A stretch of 20,841 nucleotides of DNA from Victivallales bacterium (GTDB lineage Bacteria > Verrucomicrobiota > Lentisphaeria > Oligosphaerales > Oligosphaeraceae). Of the stretch, positions 7,885 through 17,300 are shown in pieces. Each line of letters opens with the position of its first letter. Position 1 is the stretch's first letter. The position numbers and the translations under genes were made by a program. The stretch spans positions 1 through 20,841 of the forward strand of contig JAGCSE010000030.1 in NCBI GenBank assembly GCA_017964325.1. Direction: 5' to 3'. Under the pieces are notes generated by a model. It saw nothing but the letters and a program-made list of their open reading frames with translations. It searched no databases and had not been told where the DNA came from.

Positions 7885-10800
7885 ATGATGAACAGACAGG
7901 CAAAAAGAAAAGACAACAAGGATGAACGCGGATCGGCGTTGGTGCTGACGCTTGGCATTCTGTCTCTCGTGCTGATCATGGGCATGAGTTTTGCGTTTTC
8001 TTCACGGACGAGCCGTCAGGTCGCAAAAGTGAACGCGGATCAGGTGAAGGCGAATCTGCATGGCGAGTCTGGCTTGGACTATGCCTTGGGCGTCATGGAG
8101 GAAGGCTTTATGGAAGAAGTCGAGGGCGGTGGTGAAGTGCCGGTGCTTTATCCTGCAGGGTATAAGTTACCTACGGATGCTGACGATTTCGAAAAACGCT
8201 TTGAATTCAGAAAATATAATTTGGGCATTAAGGATTCTGACGGAAATTGGTCGCATCAGCATATCTGGAGCTATGTTCCAAAAGGCGACAAGGCCGACAA
8301 CAGCACGGATGATGAAATTCCAGACGAAGGCGACACAAAGGATGTTAACAAAAATGGTTATGATACCAATAAATACAAGCATTCTTTCTACTACACTCTG
8401 ATGAATGAAGTTCCGCAGTTGAGGCTTCAGATGTTGCAGTTTGTGGAGACTACAGATGATTCCAATTTGTCCACAGGCGAAGAGCAGGGGACAAAGAATA
8501 ATGTGCAGGACTATTTGAAAACCGTCGGCTTCCATACGATTATGAGCGATGATGAAATCGTCGGCCGTGTCGGTTTCCTGGTTTTGGAAGAAGGCCACAA
8601 ATTTGATGTGAATCAGATGCTGACGTTGAAGATTCCTGCAAGCGGTACAGGAAATCTTCCGTTTGTCGATCATGCAAAGCCCGAACGTTGTGCAGATCTT
8701 TATACGGATTGGAGCAATAACGATTATTATTATAATATTACGGGTGAATACAAGCCGGACAGGAAGCTGAATAATGAAGATGATGATGCTATTCGTTGGG
8801 GACTTCATATACAAGAATTGAACGCAAATACTAATTTGGAGACTGTTGATTCAGATTATTATACAGCTCTCTTAAAAGGTGCAGAAATTGATGGTGTATC
8901 AACAAAAGTTAGATGGATGTCCTATGATCATCTGTGGAAGGGATTGTGTGCCGCCAATACAAAATTGGACGATGTTTACGATGATAGTGCTTACAAAAAA
9001 GACCATATGCGGTTCACGTTCTTCAGCGCGGAAGAACCGGAATCATGGTGGTATGAGGATAATGAAGACAGTTTTGAAGTGACTCGTTTTGATGTGACGG
9101 GTTACGAATGGCGTGATTCGGATGCAACCTCATATTATAAAACGGTGGATAGCAAAGTCCGCCCCGCCACGACCGCTTCCGCCAACGGATGGGAAGATAT
9201 TGCACACGCGACGAATAAGAACGAAATGATCCAGACTCTGGCTTTCGTGAAGAATGAGAATGGTGAAAAGCAGACAAAAGACGAACTGCCCAAGTTCTCC
9301 AAGAAAAGCGATGACTATGAAGTGTCCGACTGCATTCCCGCATTGGCTGGCATGAAGGACAAGGATGACAAGTCCGTGGCATTGCAAGTCGCTGCGAATA
9401 TGGTGGACTATTGCGATGGTGATGATTATGCGAATTATCTTACCGATCCCGCCGACGTACGTAGCGATTTGACGACGACGAACAAGATTTCAACGGATTT
9501 CAAAGTGATTTATTGCGGAAATGAGCAGGTTGCTTATTTGAATGAATTGGCTTTACGGTTTACGGTTATCCGCTTCCATGATATAGATGAACATACGTAT
9601 AAATACACCATGAAAATGTTCCCACAACTTGAACTGGCGAATATGTTTGGCGATGATGATACACATAAAGATGAGGTCCCTGATGGCACTGGCGACTGGG
9701 AAAAAATCAAGGAGGGCAAAATCGTGGTGCGTATCAAAGGAACTTATGAAATAAAAAATTGCTCAAATACGACTCATGGTATTCCAAGTGGTATTGGGGG
9801 AACAAATGTCCACCAGGGAAATAATCCTGAAGATGGGAATGAAGGAAACATAGACTTAGTGTTTCAGAAGAAAAATGATGGAACATGGGATGACGGCTAC
9901 TCAATCATTGAGTTGGAAGCTGTCGATAACGATTTGATTTTTGAATACAAAGAAAATGCGGACATTGAACCTGCTAATCCTGACGTGCCAGGCAGTGAAC
10001 CTCAAGATAAGGCAGCCAATGTTGATTACACTGTCAAGATAACGGAAGTATCGATTGTGGCTTGGAATGACTCGGCAGATACAGATGTGTCAGAAGAATC
10101 CGATAGAGTATATGACATTGGTTTGTGGAAAGCATCGGATGTTACTGATGATACGGCAAAATTCTCCTTCGATTATAGTTTTACTGATGGTGCAAATGGT
10201 AATATAAGTCACTATCTCTATGCTTCTTTGGAGGCAAATGATCCGCGTTGCAATCATCGTACAGCTGGCTGGGCTTGGAGAAAAGAACGGGTTACTGGAG
10301 CTCCCGAATTCTTTGTGAGTGAAGCAAGCGAAGATGCGGAGGATTTCAGCGACAGTGATTTCCATACGCTTGGCAAAGAGAACAAGATCTTCAAACCTAC
10401 GACACCAGAAGAATACTATGGGACTGATGGTATCATGGACAAGGAGAAAAGTGGGACGAAGATTTATAATATCTCAACGGCTTTCATCCGTAATGCACCG
10501 TTTGAAAATCTATGGGAGCTGGGAGCCATCCATCGTGGTGAGCCTTTCCGTACAATCAATCTGACATATCTCTATGATGAAGATCCAGATGATTTCAAAG
10601 GTACATATGGTCATGGTGACGCGCAGATTCTGGATCAGGTGAAAATCGGTCCGGCCCGTTACAGCCGCGGCAAGTTCAACGTGAACAGCCGCAGTGAGGC
10701 ATCCTATATCATGCTGTATGATAAAGATTTGTTTGGTAAGGATGACGCTTATGACGATCCGTCTAAGAAAGGTGCCGATTTGCCAGAGCCTGAATGGGAT

Positions 10801-11223
10801 TTGAAGGATTCGGAACCGAATATTAGCCGCGGGCAGATTGTGAATATGATTGCGAATTTGGATGATGATGGCGTTTATGACAACGACCGCCAGATGGAAT
10901 CCTTTATTGGACGCACAGCCAATCTGCTGACGACGCGGAACGAGGCTTATACCGTCATTGTCATCTCACAGGCGTTGCAGGAACGGAAGGATTTGGTGGA
11001 TGCCATGACGACAGCAGGCATGTCGGATGATCAGAAGAAGGATTTGGTAAAGGCCAACATGGCGAATCCGACATGGTACAAGGTCTATGAAGACGCTGAT
11101 ACAAGCAACGAGCATCTGTGCGAGATTTTGGGGACGAACGTCATCATGGCTCATGTCGTGCGCGATGCATGGACAGGCAAGATGACAGTCGTCAAGAAAG
11201 AGTATCTGAATAACAGCAAGTAA
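7885..11223 (+). CDS. Very large GspK/PilX-like pseudopilin (about 1112 residues)
   Basis: ATG 7885 is preferred over 7834 because GAGG (7876-7879) precedes it at five bases and the earlier ATG has no ribosome site. The leader is basic, then RGSALVLTLGILSLVLIMG: cleavage after Gly16 and no Glu at +5, which is the GspK/PilX hallmark. A helix with SRTSRQVAKVNADQVKANLHGESGLDYALGVMEEG follows, also typical. GspK is normally about 300-350 residues and caps the pseudopilus. This one is over three times longer, very acidic, with long regions I cannot assign (especially about residues 400-900, where the DNA becomes more AT-rich). Near the C-terminus, KFNVNSRSEASYIML and RTANLLTTRNEAYTVIVISQA resemble the closing part of GspK/PilX proteins, which suggests insertions into a GspK frame. 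It is fourth in the H-I-J-K order. Confidence 0.82.
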   Translation: MMNRQAKRKDNKDERGSALVLTLGILSLVLIMGMSFAFSSRTSRQVAKVNADQVKANLHGESGLDYALGVMEEGFMEEVEGGGEVPVLYPAGYKLPTDADDFEKRFEFRKYNLGIKDSDGNWSHQHIWSYVPKGDKADNSTDDEIPDEGDTKDVNKNGYDTNKYKHSFYYTLMNEVPQLRLQMLQFVETTDDSNLSTGEEQGTKNNVQDYLKTVGFHTIMSDDEIVGRVGFLVLEEGHKFDVNQMLTLKIPASGTGNLPFVDHAKPERCADLYTDWSNNDYYYNITGEYKPDRKLNNEDDDAIRWGLHIQELNANTNLETVDSDYYTALLKGAEIDGVSTKVRWMSYDHLWKGLCAANTKLDDVYDDSAYKKDHMRFTFFSAEEPESWWYEDNEDSFEVTRFDVTGYEWRDSDATSYYKTVDSKVRPATTASANGWEDIAHATNKNEMIQTLAFVKNENGEKQTKDELPKFSKKSDDYEVSDCIPALAGMKDKDDKSVALQVAANMVDYCDGDDYANYLTDPADVRSDLTTTNKISTDFKVIYCGNEQVAYLNELALRFTVIRFHDIDEHTYKYTMKMFPQLELANMFGDDDTHKDEVPDGTGDWEKIKEGKIVVRIKGTYEIKNCSNTTHGIPSGIGGTNVHQGNNPEDGNEGNIDLVFQKKNDGTWDDGYSIIELEAVDNDLIFEYKENADIEPANPDVPGSEPQDKAANVDYTVKITEVSIVAWNDSADTDVSEESDRVYDIGLWKASDVTDDTAKFSFDYSFTDGANGNISHYLYASLEANDPRCNHRTAGWAWRKERVTGAPEFFVSEASEDAEDFSDSDFHTLGKENKIFKPTTPEEYYGTDGIMDKEKSGTKIYNISTAFIRNAPFENLWELGAIHRGEPFRTINLTYLYDEDPDDFKGTYGHGDAQILDQVKIGPARYSRGKFNVNSRSEASYIMLYDKDLFGKDDAYDDPSKKGADLPEPEWDLKDSEPNISRGQIVNMIANLDDDGVYDNDRQMESFIGRTANLLTTRNEAYTVIVISQALQERKDLVDAMTTAGMSDDQKKDLVKANMANPTWYKVYEDADTSNEHLCEILGTNVIMAHVVRDAWTGKMTVVKKEYLNNSK

Positions 11224-11250
11224 GTTCTGGTTCACATTTATTCAAAAAGA

Positions 11251-11940
11251 ATGGGTAATATGAAAAAGATTTTACAATCATTAATTGTATTGGTCTTTGC
11301 CACTGCTTCTGTTACTGTATTGGCCCAAGATAAGCAGAACGATGAAAAGCCAAGAGAAGCCACCAAGACAAAAGCTGAATATCAAAAGTATTCGATTGTC
11401 GAATTCTCTGAGTTCAGCGAATTGTCGCCAGCGCAGAAAAAGCATTTGGAGCTTTATCGTCAGCAATATGAATTGCAGAAGGCTGGAAAATACAGTCCGA
11501 AGAAATGCTTTGGACCGATTTATACTCCAATGGCGGAATTCGCGAAGCAGTTGCGTCCGTTGGCACAGAATGCGGCAACCAAGGCACAACAGTCATATGA
11601 AAAGTGTGTGAGTGAGAAAAAAGAGCAGATGGCCAAACGGATGCAAATCCAATACAACGCATACGCGAATCTCGCCAAGTATTGTGAGAAAATTGAAAAG
11701 GCATTTAAGGAACACAAATCGAGTGAGATGGAAGAAGGCGTGACGCTTTTGCAGCGACAGTTGATCATGATGAAAAAAGAAGGGTTGAAAATCCCGAAAC
11801 GCGAATGGTTAACACAGAAGGAAGCGGATGCCATCATGGCGAAGAATGCAAGGCTGAAGAAGGCCGCGCAGGGCATACCGCAAGGCAATGCTAGACCACA
11901 GGTGCCAAGCCTAAGGCAGCAGCCGAAAGCTCGGCAATAG
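11251..11940 (+). CDS. Small exported helical protein of unknown function inside the pseudopilin cluster
   Basis: A 229-residue protein I do not recognise. It has a good Sec signal peptide (KKILQSLIVLVFATASVTVLAQ), cut near the Ala-Gln. The mature part is charged and basic overall and almost entirely predicted helix, with runs such as SPAQKKHLELYRQQYELQK and LAKYCEKIEKAFKEHK and three scattered Cys residues. The tail is rich in Gln, Pro and basic residues. It has no prepilin leader, so it is not a pilin, and it sits between the GspK-like and GspG-like genes. A periplasmic partner of the pseudopilus is plausible by position only. ATG 11260 (starting MKKILQ) is an equally likely start; neither has a strong ribosome site. 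Confidence 0.78.
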   Translation: MGNMKKILQSLIVLVFATASVTVLAQDKQNDEKPREATKTKAEYQKYSIVEFSEFSELSPAQKKHLELYRQQYELQKAGKYSPKKCFGPIYTPMAEFAKQLRPLAQNAATKAQQSYEKCVSEKKEQMAKRMQIQYNAYANLAKYCEKIEKAFKEHKSSEMEEGVTLLQRQLIMMKKEGLKIPKREWLTQKEADAIMAKNARLKKAAQGIPQGNARPQVPSLRQQPKARQ

Positions 11941-12020
11941 ACAGTTGTTTTGAATATGAATAATCGGGAGTTTATGGGGATGAAGGGAGAATAAAGGTAA
12001 GTTTAGGAGCATAAAAGAGC

Positions 12021-12521
12021 ATGAAGAAACGTTCGTTCACGTTGCTTGAATTGATGGCGGCGATTGGCCTCATCATGGTGTTGGCGGCCATAACGTATGG
12101 CGGCATTACATACGCGTCCGCTCGTGCGCAGGAGGCGAAGACGATTGCGACGATGGAGGATTTCATGACGGCATTGGAGGCGTTCAAGCAGGATTATGGT
12201 TTTTATCCGATCATCGACAACTCCGAGGCGAAACAAGTTGATTTGTCGCAAGAAGGCTGGAAATTGTTCATGAATGAAAAGAGCGGTGTCACAAACAAGA
12301 AAAACCGCGCCTATATGGAAGGCGACCTTGGGGAGTTGCTTGATGGATATGGTCAGGCTTTTTGGTATAAATATCCTGGCACCAAGAACTCTGCGAAATA
12401 TGATTTATGGTCAACGGGCAAGGATAAATATCACGGCGACAAGAAGAAGAACGGCTCGAACGAAAAAGACAAGGCGGGAGCCAACGAGAGCGACGACATC
12501 TGTTCTTGGAAGCAACGTTAA
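12021..12521 (+). CDS. GspG-like major pseudopilin
   Basis: A 166-residue protein close to the usual GspG length (about 140-170). The leader is MKKRS, with cleavage after Ser5, then FTLLELMAAIGLIMVLAAI. The conserved GspG layout follows: a helix with a spaced FKQDYGFYP motif, DGYGQAFWYKYPG, YDLWSTGKD and the closing DDICSW (158-163). In GspG the last segment helps bind the structural calcium ion. An insert rich in Lys, Gly and Asn (KKKNGSNEKDKAG) sits just before that motif. AGGAG at 12005-12009 is 11 bases before ATG, rather far. It is the best candidate for the main subunit of the pseudopilus. The residue before the cut is Ser, not Gly. Confidence 0.87.
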   Translation: MKKRSFTLLELMAAIGLIMVLAAITYGGITYASARAQEAKTIATMEDFMTALEAFKQDYGFYPIIDNSEAKQVDLSQEGWKLFMNEKSGVTNKKNRAYMEGDLGELLDGYGQAFWYKYPGTKNSAKYDLWSTGKDKYHGDKKKNGSNEKDKAGANESDDICSWKQR

Positions 12522-12570
12522 TCAAGCAAATATGGTCAACATAACATTATAATTTAAGGACAAGAAGAAG

Positions 12571-13209
12571 ATGCGCAGTAGAAGAAGAGACTTCACATTG
12601 GTTGAATTATTGGTCGTAATCGGCATCATCGTCGTTTTGGCTGGTTTGCTGACAGTGAGCGTTACAAAGGCTTCTGGCAAGGGACAGCGCACAAAGGCGC
12701 AAGCGGAGATTACGACGCTGATGAATGCAATTAAGCAGTTTGAGGCGGCGTATGGCGTGTTGCCGATACCGAATGGATTGGCAAGTGACGGCAAGCTTTC
12801 ATCGGCAAACTACAAATTGATGATATCCGTTTTGCAGGCTGACGATGAGGGGCTTACCGATGCGGATAAACAGATCTTGAAAAAAATGAACAAACGCGGG
12901 ACGAAATTCATGGATGTCCAGGGGAACGAAGCGGGGACGTTCACGGATCCGTGGGGCGAAGAGTACATTGTGTACTTTGATGCGAAGTACGACGGAAAAA
13001 TTGAAATCGCTTCCGACGATGACCGCATTCCTGGCTTGAATGTAGAAAAGAAGGACAGCAAATACACCTATCGTTATTCTGTGATTATTTTGAGCGCTGG
13101 CAATAACCGCAAAGTGAACAGCACGCCGAACCATGCGAATAACGAAGACAATGTCTATTCAATACCGACTGTCTGGTCGAGTGAGAAAGGCCATACCATT
13201 AGCAAGTGA
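12571..13209 (+). CDS. Second GspG-type pseudopilin
   Basis: A 212-residue protein with leader MRSRRRD, then [20 protein letters not shown], Glu at +5, and a helix that includes TTLMNAIKQFEAAYGVLP, the common GspG spacing. DPWGEEYIVYFD (126-137) and VIILSAGNNRK (171-181) match the GspG-family 'DPWGnpY' and 'sGgdg' regions. The C-terminal segment is longer than in standard GspG, and the DD-x-x-W calcium motif is not obvious. The residue before the cut is Asp7, unlike the usual Gly. AAGGA at 12556-12560 lies 10 bases before ATG. It could be an alternative main or minor subunit used with the gene before it. Confidence 0.85.
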   Translation: MRSRRRDFTLVELLVVIGIIVVLAGLLTVSVTKASGKGQRTKAQAEITTLMNAIKQFEAAYGVLPIPNGLASDGKLSSANYKLMISVLQADDEGLTDADKQILKKMNKRGTKFMDVQGNEAGTFTDPWGEEYIVYFDAKYDGKIEIASDDDRIPGLNVEKKDSKYTYRYSVIILSAGNNRKVNSTPNHANNEDNVYSIPTVWSSEKGHTISK

Positions 13210-13266
13210 TGAAAGCTAGTGTGAATGATGAGTTTAAACAATCATTATCTTATATGGAGAAGAACG

Positions 13267-13974
13267 ATGAAGAAACAATTTACATTGGTTGAATTGCTGG
13301 TGGTGATTGCGATTATCGCGATCCTGTCGGCCATGCTGATGCCAGCCGTCAGTAAAGCCCTTGATATTGCGCAGACCACAAGTTGTGCGAACAACATGAA
13401 ACAGCTTGGTTCGGCGAGCATGATGTTCATTACGGACAACGACCAGAAGGTCTGCGGAGCGTATTTTGTCCGTTCGGACGGTACTACGACATACAAGTAT
13501 TACGATGCATTATACAAGTACATTGGTGATTTGAGGACGTTTGAGTGCCCCGTCAAGGCGGTTTATACCCAATCGAAACGCGATGATAGCAAGTTGGCAG
13601 ACCCTGATTTGAAAGAGGAATTCAGAGTGTCGTATGGTTGCAACGTGGACACCGTCAGCAAGATGAAATACAATGTTACCAAAGGAGTCTATGAAGACTA
13701 CGACAAGGAAAACAATATTTACATCTGCAGATTGTCCGATTATCAGAAACCGACGAAGGCCGTCCGTGCTGTGGAAGGCGGGTCATATTATGTGGAACCT
13801 ACAGGTGCCGATGCAAATGAAAAATCGGTTCAGTTGAACACATTTATCATGAACAGCACCCGTCCGCACAACGGAAGTTACAATTTGGTATTCATGGATG
13901 GCCATGTGGAATCCTTTGCGGCTTTGTTCGACAAGGACAATTACAAGAAATACTGGACGCCTGAAGGCAAGTAA
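13267..13974 (+). CDS. Prepilin-like protein with H-x9-DG C-terminal signature
   Basis: A 235-residue protein starting [23 protein letters not shown] 13267 is chosen because GGAG (13256-13259) lies seven bases upstream and the leader then has the expected short basic form; an in-frame ATG at 13225 would give a leader too long for the family. The C-terminus has His201 and Asp211-Gly212 ([12 protein letters not shown]), the H-x9-DG signature, and the middle has FECP. Such proteins are multiplied in Planctomycetes, Verrucomicrobia and Lentisphaerota. Their role is poorly known, though the leader implies assembly or anchoring through a type II/IV pilus machine. The residue before the cut would be Gln4. 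It is last in the cluster, followed by a strong terminator. Confidence 0.87.
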   Translation: MKKQFTLVELLVVIAIIAILSAMLMPAVSKALDIAQTTSCANNMKQLGSASMMFITDNDQKVCGAYFVRSDGTTTYKYYDALYKYIGDLRTFECPVKAVYTQSKRDDSKLADPDLKEEFRVSYGCNVDTVSKMKYNVTKGVYEDYDKENNIYICRLSDYQKPTKAVRAVEGGSYYVEPTGADANEKSVQLNTFIMNSTRPHNGSYNLVFMDGHVESFAALFDKDNYKKYWTPEGK

Positions 13975-14006
13975 TTGCTTTTGATGGATAAAAGAAGGTT
14001 TTGAAG

Positions 14007-14044
14007 AAGGGCGGAACCATTTTCGGATGGCTCCGCCCTTTTTT
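14007..14044 (+). terminator. Rho-independent terminator ending the pseudopilin cluster
   Basis: AAGGGCGGA (14007-14015) plus CCAT (14017-14020) pairs with ATGG (14027-14030) plus TCCGCCCTT (14032-14040), with one A-C mismatch between the two stem parts and a T run to 14044. The loop is six bases. An ATG inside its right arm (14027) opens a long reading frame through the repeat array, but that is not a plausible start. Confidence 0.92.
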
Positions 14045-14047
14045 AAG

Positions 14048-14308
14048 CTAGAATCTCTAGAATCTCTAGCGGCTCTAGAATCTCTAGCGGCTCTAGAATC
14101 TCTAGCGGCTCTAGAAGCTCTAGAATCTCTAGCGGCTCTAGAATCTCTAGAATCTCTAGCGGCTCTAGAATCTCTAGCGGCTCTAGAAGCTCTAGAAGCT
14201 TTAGCGGCTCTAGAAACTCTAGCGGCTCTAGCGGCTCTAGAAGCTCTAGAATCTCTAGCGGCTCTAGAAGGGCTAGCGGCTCTAGAAGGGCTAGCGGCTC
14301 TAGAAAGA
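14048..14308. repeat. Array of 29 tandem CTAG nonamers
   Basis: Twenty-nine 9-base units, nearly all CTAG-NNN-CT. Two main forms occur: A-type with AAT, AAG or AAA (CTAGAATCT, CTAGAAGCT, CTAGAAACT) and B-type with CGG (CTAGCGGCT). A and B units mostly alternate, with slips (AA or BB), which suggests an 18-base higher-order unit altered by slippage. Unit 18 has TTAG, two A units end in GG, and the last unit is CTAGAAAGA. It begins four bases after the terminator T run. Of the 391 bases without a gene between 13975 and 14365, this array fills 261; the rest holds the terminator, a G9 run and a short leader. A related array is at 6-68. It has no spacers and no coding role I can support. Confidence 0.95.
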
Positions 14309-14314
14309 AGCTGC

Positions 14315-14323
14315 GGGGGGGGG
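14315..14323. repeat. Run of nine G between the CTAG array and the protease gene
   Basis: Nine consecutive G residues lie 42 bases before the chosen start codon of the large protease gene. Such runs are prone to length change during replication. If the array were translated in the reading frame of the protease, a change of one G would break that frame. With the chosen start it can only change the length of the untranslated leader. A sequencing artefact is also possible. Confidence 0.7.
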
Positions 14324-14365
14324 ATCGAAAATCAACAAAATGATGAAAAAGGGCTATACATTTTT

Positions 14366-17300
14366 ATGAAGCGTTGGTTGTGTATTTTCGTGGCAGTTTT
14401 GCTGCTTTTCATATTAGTTGGCAGGAATCGGCATGGGCAAAAGCATGCACAGTCCTTGGCTGATGTTTCGGTCAAGACTGAAAATGTTCAGTTGCAACAA
14501 GTAATCACGTCAGAAGGCCGAATTGCGCCATCTGCTGTGAGTCTGAAAATTGACGTTTCTCAAAACAAAAACGCCCAGACAACAGTTTTGCGTCGTCAGG
14601 GAGAAGAAGACTTTCGCGTGACGCTGCTTTCCGCCGTTCCTGGTCGGACGCGTTTCCGTTTTGAACTGAATGATTATGCCGTTCAAGAGGAAACGGTGGA
14701 TGGAAAAACATACAGTCGTGTCCAGTTGGACGGGGCGTGGGAATCCGCAGAGAAGGGGAAGCCTGCGCTGCCTGTCATCCGACGGGATTTCGCCGTGGCG
14801 AAAGGTCGCAAGGTGAATTTCCGCGTCATCGACATCCGGGAGGACACGGTGGCATGCGCACCGCCAAAACCGTCCGTCGGCATGTTGCCGAGAACGGCGG
14901 TGATACCTCCCGTTGAGGAGGATGCGTTGGTCTATGGCGGCGACGGCGTGTATCCGCCGGAGGCTGTAGCGGTCGGCGAGCGGTATGTCATCCGCGGAGC
15001 GGAGGGGATGTCGGTGTCCATTCATCCGATGCGCTATGATTTCCATGAAGGCGTCATGGTAATGACGCGAAGTTTCGAAGCGGAAATCACGGAAGAGGAC
15101 GCGGAAGAGGAAGACTATGCCATGCTGGACGACGAATGGAATTTCCGCAAGATGCTGGAGCGCAGATTCATGAATAATAGTCTGCTACGGAGCGTTGAAA
15201 AGTCGGAAAGTCGAATCGGACTGTTACTGATCATCGTTCCAGACGGATGGCTGGCAAGTCTGTCGGATTTCGTGATTTGGAAGGAACGGCAGGGCTATGG
15301 CGTTACTGTTGCGGGGTATCCGTCGATGACAGGAAGCGGCAGCGCGGGAATCGCGTCGGCCATTCGTGTGGCGTATGATGAAAACGACGTCAGCCACGTG
15401 ATCCTGTGCGGTGACAGGAACGACATCCCGCCGGCGGCACTCAGCCGTTTTCCTGATAGTCCGGGCGTGTCGCAACCGACGACGGACACGCCGTATTCGT
15501 GGGTTGACGGCGACGACTATTATGCGGATGTGTTTCTATCGCGCATGTCGGTGTTTTCCGCGAGCGAACTGTCGGCGGTGTGTGCGAAAATCCAGGCATA
15601 CGAACAATCGGAGTCGATGGACGAATGGCGTGAGACAGGTTTGTTCATTGGTTCGGCTGAAGAAGGCTGGATTGACATTTCGGATGGGAGGACAGATTCG
15701 AGCATGGTGGAGGAGGAACGCATCAAGTTGTTGGAAAGCAATGTGTTCAATTATGGAAACACATTATATGCCACGGAACAGGTCGTGTTGGCGACAGGCA
15801 TCAGCAACCAGTTGAACACAGGCTGTTCGCTCGTCTATTATCTTGGACATGGCAAAAGCCACCGTTGGACGACAGGTTTCTTTGAGAACAATCATGCGGC
15901 AGCATTACAAAATGGCGCGGCGCAGCCGTTTGTGGCGAGCTTCTGTTGCGACACGGCGAATTTCGCATACAAGCAGACGTGTCTTGGCGAGGCGTTCCTG
16001 CGGAATCAGAAAGGCGGGGCGATCGGCTTCTTTGGCGCGACATCGGAAACATATTGGAATCCACCAATTTACGCGATGCGTCAAATGACGTCGGACATCC
16101 AGCGGCGCTATGATGCGGAGCGGCTGACCTGTTTGGGGGCATACAGTTGCGCGGCGGTCATGGCGGGATACGATTACATCCGCACCGCAGGCACGACGGA
16201 TGGCGCCGGACTAGGCGATTATTTTGTCAAGCAGATGATATTGTTGGGCGATTGCAGCACATTGGGGCGGCTTGGAGGCGGGCGGAAGGCGCTTTTCGCA
16301 ATCGAGCGCGCCAGCGCAGACGAATATTGCGTGACAGTGACGTGGGAGGACACGGGCGAGCCTGTGGAAGGGGCGGCCGTATGCGCGCGGTCGGCTGACG
16401 GGACGGTGCGTTGCGTTGCCAGAAGCGACGAAAACGGTCAGGCGTTCGTAACGGCATTTGCGGGGAAGTCGGTTGTCGTCATATCGGACAATGGTTGGGG
16501 ATGTCATGAAGAAGTTGTCGATGCGGCAGTTGCGATGGATACGGACATGGACGGAGCTGTTTCCAACGCCGAGGCCATCCGCTATTTGAACATGGGGGGC
16601 GAGTCATTGACGGAGGAGGATTTGGCGGCAGTACGTGAGGCATGGCAACGTGGCGGCCCGATGAGCATGGCGAGCCGGATGCCGTCCGCTACAACGCGGG
16701 TGGATAAAGTGGAAAATATTCATAATCAAATAGTTGTTGATGATGCGAACGTCCGCGAACCAGGCAGTGACATCGAACCGGTTATGGGGTTGCGGGCGTA
16801 CACGCCCATGAAATATTGGGACATGGAGGAGCTGAACAAACGGCTTGAGCAGTTGTGCATGGAACATCCGGAGATTTGCCGCGAGGAATATGTGGGGCAA
16901 AGCGTGGAAGGACGTGAAATCATGGCGTTGAGAATCAGCATGACGGGGAGCGACGGCGATTGTCCTGAATATCTGGTCGCGGCGGGAATCCATGGAGATG
17001 AAAGGATAACCACGTGGACGGCGATGCGGCTGGCGGAGGAAATCATTGCGGACTTGTCAGGCGACGAAGCGGAGTCGGTGTATCGTCCGTTGCTGTCCAG
17101 ATGCGCGTTGTGGATTGTGCCGTCGATGAATCCCGACGGGGCGTCGATGAGCTATCCATCTCGCGGAAACGCAAAATGGCATGATATGAACCGTTCGTTC
17201 CCTGACGGTGCGTTGCAGACACTTGGGACATGGTCGAACGGCGATGGCATGATGACGCAGAACCGTGTGCCTGTTTTGAACGATACACCGGGCGTCAATA

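Noticed and set aside
13225..13266. Earlier ATG for the H-x9-DG pseudopilin
   Set aside because: It would give an 18-residue leader before FTLVE, and no ribosome site precedes it; ATG 13267 has GGAG seven bases upstream.
14048..14308. CRISPR array
   Set aside because: Units are 9 bases, back to back, with no spacers, and no cas gene is present.
14027..14365. In-frame N-terminal extension of the protease through the CTAG array
   Set aside because: Its ATG lies in the right arm of a strong terminator, there is no ribosome site, and a normal signal peptide begins at 14366. The array is open only because its period is a multiple of three.
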